Positions 56,595 through 64,000 of a stretch of DNA of 64,000 nucleotides are shown one piece after another. The position numbers were made by a program, and so were the translations under genes. The stretch's first letter is position 1; every line of letters begins with the position of its first letter. Origin of the DNA: Gilvimarinus polysaccharolyticus. Its GTDB lineage: Bacteria; Pseudomonadota; Gammaproteobacteria; Pseudomonadales; Cellvibrionaceae. The stretch lies in assembly GCF_001187555.1 (NCBI RefSeq), contig NZ_LFIJ01000002.1:1364545-1428544 (forward strand), in the 5' to 3' direction. The notes beneath the pieces are model-generated. The model made no database searches. It was not told the DNA's origin and saw nothing but the letters and a program-made list of their open reading frames with translations.

Positions 56595-57284
56595 GTGGCT
56601 AAACAATCACCAATTATTGCGCCTTCTATATTAAGCGCGGATTTTGCCCGTTTGGGCGATGAAGCCAGTCAGGTATTAAGTGCGGGCGGCGATTGGTTGC
56701 ACCTAGATGTGATGGATCACCAGTTTGTACCCAACATGACGGTTGGCCCTCTGGTGTGCCAAGCATTGCGTAACTATGGCATAAACGCCCCGATAGATGT
56801 GCACTTGATGGTGGCTCAGGCGGAGCCGCTGATAGAGGACTTTGCCAAAGCGGGGGCTACCCGTATTAGCTTTCATCCCGAGTCAGTGAAGCATCTAGAT
56901 CGCTCGATCAACCGTGTTAAAGAGCTGGGCTGCCAGGTGGGCTTAGTGCTTAACCCTGCCACCCCGCTCACATGTGTATCCGAGGTGCTGGCAGAGCTAG
57001 ACATGCTGTTGCTTATGTCGGTTAACCCAGGCTTTGGCGGGCAGGCTTTTATTGCTTATGTAATGGACAAAATACGCCGAGCCCGACAAATGATAGACGC
57101 TTGCGGCAACGCCGACCTACGCTTGCAGGTGGATGGTGGAGTGAAGGTGAACAACATAGCCCAAATAGCGGCTGCGGGCGCCGACACCTTTGTGGTGGGC
57201 TCTGAGATATTTAACGCCGAAAATTACGCCGATATTATAGATCAGTTGCGTTGCGCCATTGCTGCCAGCGTTAATAACGGGTAA
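56595..57284 (+). CDS. rpe: Ribulose-phosphate 3-epimerase
   Basis: Interconverts ribulose 5-phosphate and xylulose 5-phosphate in the pentose phosphate pathway. The 229 residues have '[16 protein letters not shown]' (about 7-22), '[24 protein letters not shown]', 'DVHLMV', 'LVLNPATPL', '[10 protein letters not shown]' and '[11 protein letters not shown]', all of the family. The usual 'MDxHYVP/FVPN' histidine is DHQ here. GTG 56595 sits 8 nt behind AGAGG. Unlike in many gammaproteobacteria, no gph or trpE follows; a long gap and a secreted-protein gene come next. Confidence 0.96.
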   Translation: MAKQSPIIAPSILSADFARLGDEASQVLSAGGDWLHLDVMDHQFVPNMTVGPLVCQALRNYGINAPIDVHLMVAQAEPLIEDFAKAGATRISFHPESVKHLDRSINRVKELGCQVGLVLNPATPLTCVSEVLAELDMLLLMSVNPGFGGQAFIAYVMDKIRRARQMIDACGNADLRLQVDGGVKVNNIAQIAAAGADTFVVGSEIFNAENYADIIDQLRCAIAASVNNG

Positions 57285-57828
57285 ATTATCGCCGCGCCAG
57301 TTTGGTGCAGTTAGCTTGATGCAATTCACGTGGCGCGATTAAGCGGCTGTTACCCGCAAACAATAGCCATCAGTAATACTGCAAGCTATTGGCGGGCAAA
57401 CCGGTGGCGCATAAATCTACCGCGATAATGTTGGATTAGATATTGCTTGGAGTTAGCGGCCCAAGTGCTTGACGCGGCTTATTAATGTTACTTATAAAAA
57501 AGTGCATAACGGGGCTTCCCTAAGCTGCTGGCAACGGGTAAACTGCGGTCGTCGATGAAAGGTAGGCTCAGTTCAGCGCAAAGAACTCTTTGTGTATGTG
57601 ACGGCAGTCAAACTTTTTATGCTGACACAGGCTTGCCCCCGATGAGCGGATAAAATGCACTTATATCCAGTTGTTTAGGTATGAGTGCTGTGGTAAGTTA
57701 GAGCGCGATTGGGTGTTCGTAGAGCATCTGGCCGGTCATGTGCTGGTGGTAAATCGAGTTTGTAAGGCTGCTGAGTAGCCTACTAAACAGAAAACAATAC
57801 AATACTTTGTAAATCTAGGAGCTAGACA
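57285..57828. other. Long intergenic region before the secreted-protein gene
   Basis: About 545 bp, the longest gap in the window. An imperfect hairpin (CGCGCCA 57293-57299 with TGGCGCG 57331-57337, 31-nt loop) lies just behind rpe, and a possible promoter is at 57469-57498. The leader from there to the start at 57829 would be over 300 nt. I could not identify a small RNA or a riboswitch. Confidence 0.45.
57469..57498 (+). promoter_or_regulatory. Possible sigma-70 promoter for the secreted-protein gene
   Basis: TTGACG (57469-57474) and TATAAA (57493-57498) are separated by 18 nt, close to consensus. It lies about 330 bp before the start, so it would give a long leader. A nearer promoter is possible; I saw no pair of boxes as good closer to the gene. 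Confidence 0.3.
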
Positions 57829-59400
57829 ATGAAGAAAAAACTTCTACCTTTGGCAATGCTGGCTGGACTGGCCGGTGTAGCAAGTACAGCCCAAGCTGTT
57901 TACCTTAACACTGACGGTCTGGGTGAAACTCTGGTTTATCCTTTCTACACTGTAGAGAGCGGCCAAAACACCTACGTTAACGTTACTAACACTACCGACT
58001 ACTACAAGGCAGTTAAAGTACGTTTCCTTGAAGGCGAAAACAGCCAAGAGGTGCTCGATTTCAACTTGTACCTGTCTCCGCACGATGTGTGGACTGGTGC
58101 AATCGTTCCTGTAGGCGAGACTGGCGCAAAAATTATCACTCGTGATAACTCTTGTACCGTTCCTTACATCCAGCGTCCAGATGCTACCGGCGCAGGCGCT
58201 GACGGTATCGAGTTTCGTGACTTCCAGTACACTGCTGGCACAAGCCCTGATCCATCAGATCCATCTGGAAGCTTACAAGGTGATGGCGGTACTCAGGATC
58301 TAACTCGTACTCGTGAAGGTTACATCGAGATCATCGAGATGGGTGCTATCATTGATACCGATATGCAAGAAGACATCATTCACGATTCTAACGGTAAGCC
58401 AGCAGGTTGTGACAACATCCGTGCTAACTGGTTGGCGAATGGTGTAACCCCTAGCGCTACTAGCGCTAACTTTGAAAATCCAGCAGACGTAACGGGTACT
58501 GGCGTTTGGTTGGCTGATGCAAGTGTGGGTTTTGCTGAGCAAGCAGATCACGACACTCTGTACCGCTTAGGTGGCCTTTACGGTTACGGCGTACTGATCA
58601 ACCCAGCTGAAGGTTCAGGCTCTGCTTACAACGCTAAAGCGTTGGATCAGTTCTTTGGTGCAGCTCAAGTAGACGGTGTTTACAACTCACAGCACACCAA
58701 CCCAGGTACTGTTCTGCCTTCAATGGGTTCTGCTTATACAGTTGCTCAGATCATCGACGGCAACCAAGTAGTTGACTCTTTGTTCGCTGACGGCTGGGAT
58801 GCAGTATCTTCTGTATTTATGCACGACACTCTGTCTAACGATTTCGTATTGGACATGGCTGTTAACGCTGATACCGATTGGGTTATCACCATGCCTACCA
58901 AGCGCAACTACGTAAACGGTGCTGGTGCTCCTGTTGCTCCGTTCACCGAAGCATGGGCAGGCGGCGCGGCTTGTGAAGTATTGTCTCTGGAAGGTTGGGA
59001 TCGTGAAGAAGCGGTAACTGAACTGACTGGCGATATTGACTTCTCTCCACGCCCACCAGCTGCTGCTGGTCCAGATGATTTCGCTATCTGTACCGAAGTA
59101 AACGTACTGACCTTTGGTGATGCGTCAGCTGTACATCCTTCTACCCGTATCCGTTACGGTGTGCCAGATCTTGGCTTTGAGAACGGTTGGGCACGTCTGG
59201 ACTTCAGTGTAGATGGTGGCGGCGCTACCCGTCAGTTAGTAGATGACGAAGCTCCTGGCTTTGAGACTACTTTTGTTGGCTTGCCAATCACTGGTTTTGC
59301 TGTACAAAAGTTCATCAACGGCAGCATGGAAGGCGGCACCTTAGCTAACTACGCATGGTTGGTTGAGCACAGCTACACACGTGACATCACCGTTCCATAG
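57829..59400 (+). CDS. Exported protein of unknown function, probably abundant
   Basis: A 523-residue protein with a clear signal peptide (MKKKLLPLAMLAGLAGVAST, cleavage probably after AQA at 23). The mature N-terminus 'YLNTDGLGETLVYPFYTV' and 'VNVTNTTDYYKAVKVRFLEG', then 'FNLYLSPHDVWTGAIV', match a family of unnamed exported proteins that I recall from marine gammaproteobacteria. Four cysteines in the mature part could form two disulphides. Codons are strongly skewed to CGT, GGT, AAC, TAC and CTG, unlike its neighbours, which suggests heavy expression. AGGAG lies 8 nt before the ATG. A strong terminator follows. It shares orientation with the next secreted protein, the PPIase and gspE-F. Function unknown. 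Confidence 0.8.
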   Translation: MKKKLLPLAMLAGLAGVASTAQAVYLNTDGLGETLVYPFYTVESGQNTYVNVTNTTDYYKAVKVRFLEGENSQEVLDFNLYLSPHDVWTGAIVPVGETGAKIITRDNSCTVPYIQRPDATGAGADGIEFRDFQYTAGTSPDPSDPSGSLQGDGGTQDLTRTREGYIEIIEMGAIIDTDMQEDIIHDSNGKPAGCDNIRANWLANGVTPSATSANFENPADVTGTGVWLADASVGFAEQADHDTLYRLGGLYGYGVLINPAEGSGSAYNAKALDQFFGAAQVDGVYNSQHTNPGTVLPSMGSAYTVAQIIDGNQVVDSLFADGWDAVSSVFMHDTLSNDFVLDMAVNADTDWVITMPTKRNYVNGAGAPVAPFTEAWAGGAACEVLSLEGWDREEAVTELTGDIDFSPRPPAAAGPDDFAICTEVNVLTFGDASAVHPSTRIRYGVPDLGFENGWARLDFSVDGGGATRQLVDDEAPGFETTFVGLPITGFAVQKFINGSMEGGTLANYAWLVEHSYTRDITVP

Positions 59401-59742
59401 GTTGTTGTTATCGTGATAAAAAACGCGGCCTTAGGGTCGCGTTTTTTTTTGCCTGTTAGTTTCGCCCGTTTAGTTTTGTGTGTATCTACCCTCGGTATGG
59501 TCAGGGCTGTGCAGGCGATCGCACGTTTGTTAAACATTGTGTGTAAAATTGACAAGTGGTTGTAGAAAGCGCCTAATAGGTAATAGCAATTTACAGCGGG
59601 CTGCATATAATAAAGCCAACCAAACAGTATTAGGGCGCCAAGCTGGCGCGCGCTGTGCAACAAGTGCACAGGCAAGGTCAATCTGCGCTAAAGCGCCAAG
59701 TTATTGACCACAAGAATTTGTAAACTTTGTAATGAGGGTAGT
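59401..59742. other. Intergenic region between the two exported-protein genes
   Basis: About 340 bp. The first 50 bp hold the terminator of the upstream gene. The remainder should carry a promoter for the gene at 59743. I see no other structure. Confidence 0.45.
59417..59450 (+). terminator. Intrinsic terminator after the first exported-protein gene
   Basis: AAAACGCGGCC pairs with GGTCGCGTTTT around TTAG and is followed by T residues. It separates the abundant exported protein from the genes downstream. Confidence 0.85.
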
Positions 59743-60897
59743 ATGAAAAACTTTAAAAAATTAGCGTTAGTGCTAGGTGTTGCCGGTGTATCTGTTGGTG
59801 CTATGGCCGCCAACGTGAGCATTGTGTTTCCTGAATCTGGCGGGGTAACCCCAGATCCTGTGGTGTACTCTTACGGCGGAATGGAGGTTAACGGTGCAAA
59901 CGGAGCAATTACAATTACGAATGCTACTTACACGGAGGGCACGTTTCCGGGGTCTGACGGGACTATTCAGTGCGATGGTGCTACAACTACGCTGGTCAAT
60001 GGTTTTTGTGTAGGTGTTCCCACTGTTACCTGTGGCGCCAATACCACCTTAACGTCAGGTGTTTGTGAGGCTCCGGCCCCCGTTACCTGTGGCACCGATA
60101 CCACGCTAACCAATGGCGTTTGTGAAGCCGATGCTCCAGATTTAACACCCCCCACCTTAAACATTACCAGTAGCCCTAGCTCTTTGGGCGATGGCGTCAC
60201 TTCCGCTACGGTTACCTTTCAGTTTAGTCGTGCGGTAACGGGCTTTAGCCAAACCGATGTGGGCGTTAGCCCAACCAGCCATACCTTAACCGGCTTTAAC
60301 CAAATAGATGCCGATACTTGGCAGGCCACTTTAAACCGCAGCGGCAATAGCTCGGGTACGGCTGTTATAACGGTTAACTCAAATACTTACACTGGCACCA
60401 ACGGCGTCAACGGTGGCGGTGACACCACTAGCGTTACCTTGGTGGGCGGCGCTGTAAATGTTGGCAACTGTACCGTGCCAAATGGGGTAGAGATCTCCAC
60501 TCACCCTGCAGTGGCGGCATTTGGCCAGGGCGGTAGTATTATCGAGTTTTACTTGCCCCGGCGCCCAACGGTTTGGTCGGCAGCATTTACCACAACAAAT
60601 AATACGGTCGATAACGGCACGGTCAATATGGGCGGCACTACCGCGACGGTTGAGCATACGCGGGAAATGTGGATCTCAGAATGTCCGGGTGGCGCACCGT
60701 TGGGTGGCCAAAGCCGATGCGCAAGTGTTGGCCAAGATCATACCTTGCTCTGGGTGCAGCGGTCACTAAGAACCGCCTGTCAGTTAGAGCCTGATACGCA
60801 GTATTACTTTAATATTGCCTATAGCCCAAACGATACAACCAGCTGTACCAATACCAGTTATTGCGAGACTATCGTGCAGAATCTTGGCGGTTGGTAA
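59743..60897 (+). CDS. Exported protein with cysteine repeats and an Ig-like domain
   Basis: A 384-residue protein with a signal peptide (cleavage probably after GAMA at about 22). Residues about 90-132 hold two 19-residue repeats of the form V-T-C-G-x-x-T-T-L-T-x-G-V-C-E-A-x-A-P, preceded by a degenerate third copy. An Ig-like domain follows (about 137-240, 'TSATVTFQFSRAVTGFSQTDVGV'), resembling bacterial Ig-like repeats of surface proteins. The C-terminal part (about 245-384) is rich in cysteine, threonine and asparagine and unrecognised. ATG 59743 follows GAGGG by 6 nt. It lies in front of an exported PPIase and gspE-F and is a candidate substrate of that system; this is inference. Confidence 0.75.
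   Translation: MKNFKKLALVLGVAGVSVGAMAANVSIVFPESGGVTPDPVVYSYGGMEVNGANGAITITNATYTEGTFPGSDGTIQCDGATTTLVNGFCVGVPTVTCGANTTLTSGVCEAPAPVTCGTDTTLTNGVCEADAPDLTPPTLNITSSPSSLGDGVTSATVTFQFSRAVTGFSQTDVGVSPTSHTLTGFNQIDADTWQATLNRSGNSSGTAVITVNSNTYTGTNGVNGGGDTTSVTLVGGAVNVGNCTVPNGVEISTHPAVAAFGQGGSIIEFYLPRRPTVWSAAFTTTNNTVDNGTVNMGGTTATVEHTREMWISECPGGAPLGGQSRCASVGQDHTLLWVQRSLRTACQLEPDTQYYFNIAYSPNDTTSCTNTSYCETIVQNLGGW
60025..60138 (+). repeat. Two 57-bp tandem repeats coding for a 19-residue cysteine repeat
   Basis: The unit beginning GTTACCTGTGGC (60025) recurs at 60082, a period of 57 bp. The two copies differ mainly at third codon positions, so the protein repeat is under selection or is old. Each encodes one pair of cysteines, probably one disulphide per unit. 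Confidence 0.85.
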
Positions 60898-60992
60898 GTT
60901 TGCGATAGAACTATTGTAGAAAGTTGTTGTATAAATGGCGCAAGCTTTGGCTTGTGCCATTTTTTTGTCTTAATAAAGTAAAGGTGAATGTT

Positions 60993-61943
60993 TTGTTTGT
61001 GAAAAAAGTATGGGTAATGTCCGCGCTATTACTGGCTTTAGGGTCTGGTTTTGCATCGGCAGAAACCGCCGCAGATGAAGCGGCCGTGTTGGTGCGCTTG
61101 GGTGATATTACCGTCACCGCCGATGATGTGGAGCGCTATGTAGCGCTTAATATGCCGGGTGAAGATATCGCCAAAGCGTTGGGGCAGCCAGGGAATATCG
61201 AACAATACCTACGCAACTTATTAATGGTAAGAAGTTTGTCTGCCCGCGCTCAGCAAGAACAAAAAGGCCCAGATGCCGCTCAGTTGGCCTGGCAGTTAAA
61301 GTACCAAACCGACCGGATGTATACCGAAGCGTTGCAAAAAGCCGTAATTGCCGAGGCTATTGAAGGCGGTGATTGGGAGGCGTTAGCGCGCGAAACTTAT
61401 ATTGCCGAATCCGAAAGATTTGTTAGCCCTGACCGGATAGATGCCGCTCACATTCTTATCGCGACCAATACCCGCAGCGAAGAAGAGGCTCTGGCGCAGG
61501 TTAAGCTGATACAGCAAAGGTTGGCGGCCGGGGATGATTTTAATACTTTGGCGCAAGAGTATTCTGACGATACCGGCTCTGCTCAATCGGCCGGCGAGCT
61601 TGGCATTTTTAATGCCAGCAAAATGGTGCCAGAGTTTGCCGCTGTTGCCTTTGAACTTGCCGAGCCAGGTGATATTAGTGAGCCGGTGAAAACTCAATTT
61701 GGCTACCACATTATTAAGCTTAATAAAAAGTTTGCCGGCAAAAAGCAACCGTTTGAGCGGGTGAGCGAAGAGCTCATTCAAGAGATGCAAAACAAGGTTG
61801 CAAAGCAAACGATAGCCACTATGTTGGGTTTGTTGCGGCACGAAACACTTAAAGCCGAGCGCGATGTGACTGAGCTAAATAAATTTTACCAAAAGTATGG
61901 TCTGAGCCCGGCTAACCCACCAGTGCAAGAGCCGGCCAAGTAA
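60993..61943 (+). CDS. Periplasmic parvulin-type peptidyl-prolyl isomerase
   Basis: A 316-residue protein with a signal peptide (about 22 residues ending FASA), an N-terminal helical region (about 28-120), and one parvulin domain with 'DAAHILIATNTRSEEEALAQV' and 'GGxLG'-type 'AGELGIFNASKMVPEFAAVAFEL' and 'TQFGYHIIKL', the PpiC signature. The start is uncertain: TTG 60993 (AAGG 8 nt upstream), GTG 60999 or ATG 61017 are all in frame. It lies 5-11 bp before gspE, so the two are almost surely cotranscribed. A dedicated isomerase for pilin-like or secreted substrates is a plausible role. Confidence 0.85.
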   Translation: MFVKKVWVMSALLLALGSGFASAETAADEAAVLVRLGDITVTADDVERYVALNMPGEDIAKALGQPGNIEQYLRNLLMVRSLSARAQQEQKGPDAAQLAWQLKYQTDRMYTEALQKAVIAEAIEGGDWEALARETYIAESERFVSPDRIDAAHILIATNTRSEEEALAQVKLIQQRLAAGDDFNTLAQEYSDDTGSAQSAGELGIFNASKMVPEFAAVAFELAEPGDISEPVKTQFGYHIIKLNKKFAGKKQPFERVSEELIQEMQNKVAKQTIATMLGLLRHETLKAERDVTELNKFYQKYGLSPANPPVQEPAK

Positions 61944-61954
61944 GGTAGGTGTTT

Positions 61955-63646
61955 GTGAAACTTGGTGAGCTTTTACTGGCCGGCAACAAGCTTGCCGCTA
62001 GAGATTTAGAGCGTGCTCTTTTAGCTCAGGCGGAAATGGGCGGTTATCTGGGGCAAGTGTTGGTTAAGCTTGGCTTGGTGTCTGAGCCGGATGTAATGGC
62101 GGCGCTGGCCGGCCAGCTGCAGCGGCGTTTGTTGTTGGCTGCCGATTACCCCCCAGAGCCGGTGGTAATCGCCGAGCTTGCCGATGCCTTTTTGTTGGGT
62201 AATGGTGTGGTGCCTCTGAGCGCTGGGGCGTTGCCCGAGTTTGCCTCGGCGGTGCCGCAAGATCCGTATTTACAAAAAGCCTTAGAGTTGGCATTAGGCC
62301 GCCCTGCCGTTGTGCATTTGGGGCTAGAGGCCGATGTGGCGGCGGCGTTAGAGCGGCATTTAGCCGTTGCCAATGATGCAGAAGATACTGAGCTAGATAC
62401 CGTCCACGCTGAGAGTGATCAAGAGTTTGTTGAGCACCTAAAAGATATCGCCAGTGAAGCTCCGGTGATTCGTTTGGTGAACCAAATTATTCATCACGCT
62501 TTGGATGTGGGCGCGTCCGATATTCATGTCGAGCCGTTTGACGATAAACTGCATTTGCGGTATCGGGTTGATGGTGTAATTCAAGATGCCCCGGATACGC
62601 CCGACTCTCGTCTGGCCCCCGCAATTGCCTCGCGGATTAAATTATTAAGCCACATGAATATTGCCGAGCGGCGCTTGCCGCAAGATGGCCGTATTATGAT
62701 GCGGGTTAAAGGCCACGAGCTTGACTTGCGGGTGTCTACCATCCCCACGGTACACGGTGAGAGTATCGTGATGCGGGTGCTAGATCGCGACAGTATTCAG
62801 CTTAGCCTGCAAAGCATGGGCTTTGCCGATGATACGCTAGTACGATACCAAGCATTGCTTAACCGTCCGCACGGCGTGTTGCTGGTAACTGGGCCAACCG
62901 GCTCGGGTAAAACCACCACGTTGTATGCTTCGCTGGCGACACTAGACGCTAGCGAATTAAAAATTATTACCGTAGAAGATCCGGTCGAATACCAATTAGA
63001 TGGCGTAAACCAAATACAGGTGCAGGCGCAAATTGAGCTTACCTTTGCCCGCTCTTTGCGCGCCATCTTACGTCAAGACCCCGACATTATTATGATTGGT
63101 GAGATGCGCGATGGCGAGACCGCACAAATTGCCGTACAGTCTGCGCTTACGGGGCATTTGGTGTTATCTACCTTGCACACCAATACGGCGGCGGGTGCCA
63201 TTACTCGACTAGAGGATATGGGCATAGAGCGCTACCTCATTACCTCGTCGGTAAACGGCGTGTTAGCCCAGCGCTTGGTTAGAACCTTATGCAGCCATTG
63301 TAAGGTTGCTTACACGTTGGAGCCTGGAGAGGCGCAACGTATTGGTTTACAAGCTTTTATGCCCAAAGATCAGCAAACCCTATACCGCGCTGGTGGCTGC
63401 ACGGAGTGTAAGCACAGTGGTTATAAAGGTCGTACCGCGATCCATGAGTTGTTTGTGATGGACGGCGCAATGCATAAAGCGGTACAGGCGGGCGCTGATG
63501 CCACCGAGCTGCACGCCACGGCACGTCGGAGCGGGATGCGTACTTTGTATGAAGACGGCCTGTGTAAAGTGGCGGCGGGTGTTTCGTCGCTAGACGAGGT
63601 GTTGCGTGTCACTCAAGATCAAACCGAGACTGCCGAGGCCATTTAG
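61955..63646 (+). CDS. gspE: Type II secretion ATPase GspE
   Basis: Hexameric ATPase that powers assembly of a pseudopilus. The 563 residues have an N-terminal region with two related motifs (VKLGELLLAGNKLAARDLE and YLGQVLVKLGLVSEPDVM) of the MshEN type, then 'DIHVEPF', 'ERRLPQDGRI', the Walker A loop GPTGSGKTTT, a Walker B/Asp box PDIIMIGEMRDGET, a His box TLHTNTAAGAITRL, and a four-cysteine zinc site (CSHC...CTEC). It matches GspE better than PilB. GTG 61955 sits 9 nt behind AAGG; a GTG two codons earlier is also in frame. The usual gspC and gspD are not upstream; a PPIase is. gspF follows 89 bp on. Confidence 0.93.
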   Translation: MKLGELLLAGNKLAARDLERALLAQAEMGGYLGQVLVKLGLVSEPDVMAALAGQLQRRLLLAADYPPEPVVIAELADAFLLGNGVVPLSAGALPEFASAVPQDPYLQKALELALGRPAVVHLGLEADVAAALERHLAVANDAEDTELDTVHAESDQEFVEHLKDIASEAPVIRLVNQIIHHALDVGASDIHVEPFDDKLHLRYRVDGVIQDAPDTPDSRLAPAIASRIKLLSHMNIAERRLPQDGRIMMRVKGHELDLRVSTIPTVHGESIVMRVLDRDSIQLSLQSMGFADDTLVRYQALLNRPHGVLLVTGPTGSGKTTTLYASLATLDASELKIITVEDPVEYQLDGVNQIQVQAQIELTFARSLRAILRQDPDIIMIGEMRDGETAQIAVQSALTGHLVLSTLHTNTAAGAITRLEDMGIERYLITSSVNGVLAQRLVRTLCSHCKVAYTLEPGEAQRIGLQAFMPKDQQTLYRAGGCTECKHSGYKGRTAIHELFVMDGAMHKAVQAGADATELHATARRSGMRTLYEDGLCKVAAGVSSLDEVLRVTQDQTETAEAI

Positions 63647-63735
63647 TCGCGGTTTTGGCCCGGTTGGAGATAGCCCCATTCATTTTGCTACTATGCATAG
63701 CTTTTTTACGCGATGTGTAACGGTGTTGTTAGCTT

Positions 63736-64000
63736 ATGCCTGAATATACTTATAAAGCGGCCAAGCGTGACGGTAGCCTTGCCGAAGGTGTCGTTGAGGC
63801 GACCTCGGAGCTTGCAGCCAATAGTCGTCTGCGCAGCCAAGGCTTAGTGGTTATTTCGCTGACCACAGCAGCGGCCGCGACCAGCGGCGGGCGGGCGTTT
63901 GGGCAAAATCAAGTGTTGTCTTTTACCAATGAGCTGGCGGTGTTGTTACGTGCTGGTTTGCCCATCGATAAAGCCTTAAAAGTATTAATTGATATGTCTG
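63736..64000 (+). CDS. gspF: Type II secretion inner membrane protein GspF, partial
   Basis: The first 88 codons of a gene that runs off the right edge. The start 'MPEYTYKAAKRDGSLAEGVVEA' and 'FTNELAVLLRAGLPIDKALKVL' are those of the GspF/PilC family, whose polytopic platform protein couples the ATPase to the pseudopilins. ATG 63736. It lies 89 bp behind gspE on the same strand, the normal order of a T2SS operon. Confidence 0.9.
   Translation, partial: MPEYTYKAAKRDGSLAEGVVEATSELAANSRLRSQGLVVISLTTAAAATSGGRAFGQNQVLSFTNELAVLLRAGLPIDKALKVLIDMS

Noticed and set aside
57293-57337. rpe terminator hairpin
   Set aside because: The stem is only 7 bp with a 31-nt loop and lacks a T run; I mention it only as an imperfect inverted repeat.

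Overview
The window looks like chromosomal DNA of a free-living gammaproteobacterium, most likely a marine or polysaccharide-degrading member of the Cellvibrionales (relatives of Saccharophagus, Teredinibacter or Cellvibrio). This placement is inferred from gene content, not from a marker gene. The pointers are the lptD-surA-pdxA-rsmA-apaG-apaH order with amgK-murU diverging from lptD as in Pseudomonas, a Caulobacter/Xanthomonas-type TonB receptor next to a flavin-dependent halogenase, a RimB/RimK cluster, several cyclic-di-GMP enzymes and a type II secretion ATPase. I see no tRNA, rRNA, phage, insertion sequence or CRISPR array.

Layout. 1-8.9 kb: the end of a DUF2971 gene, aspartate carbamoyltransferase, a response-regulator diguanylate cyclase, YchJ, an acyltransferase overlapping a DinG helicase, YqcC, a lipoprotein and a DUF202 membrane protein. 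8.9-17.2 kb: a Bcr/CflA exporter, an exported aldose epimerase, argS, an enoyl-CoA hydratase/isomerase with a 2,4-dienoyl-CoA reductase-like SDR, and small DUF1801, GFA-like and DUF3617 genes. 17.4-26 kb: a SulP-Usp-VanZ operon, mobA, catalase, pdxH, a quinone oxidoreductase and a CaiB-type CoA-transferase. 26-31.3 kb: a TonB receptor behind a perfect operator-like palindrome, then the halogenase. 31.4-42.6 kb: a DUF1653-TadA fusion, a small membrane protein, mltF, purL, hisC and a PAS-GGDEF-EAL protein. 42.6-47.2 kb: the RimB-RimK-deacylase operon, a PA3496-like protein and a diguanylate cyclase with a periplasmic sugar-binding-like sensor. 47.2-57.3 kb: the lptD-to-apaH operon, amgK-murU, a hexanucleotide microsatellite and rpe. 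57.8-64 kb: two exported proteins of unknown function, an exported parvulin isomerase, gspE and the start of gspF.

How the genes work together. Most are housekeeping. The places most likely to hold something undescribed are (1) the right end, where two exported proteins and a periplasmic prolyl isomerase sit directly before gspE-gspF with no gspC or gspD in front; (2) the receptor/halogenase pair with its operator; (3) the diguanylate cyclase whose periplasmic part resembles a carbohydrate-binding fold; and (4) the TadA fusion. Three GGDEF proteins with inhibitory-site motifs, one of them also carrying a complete EAL domain, and a GspE with two MshEN-like repeats suggest dense cyclic-di-GMP control.
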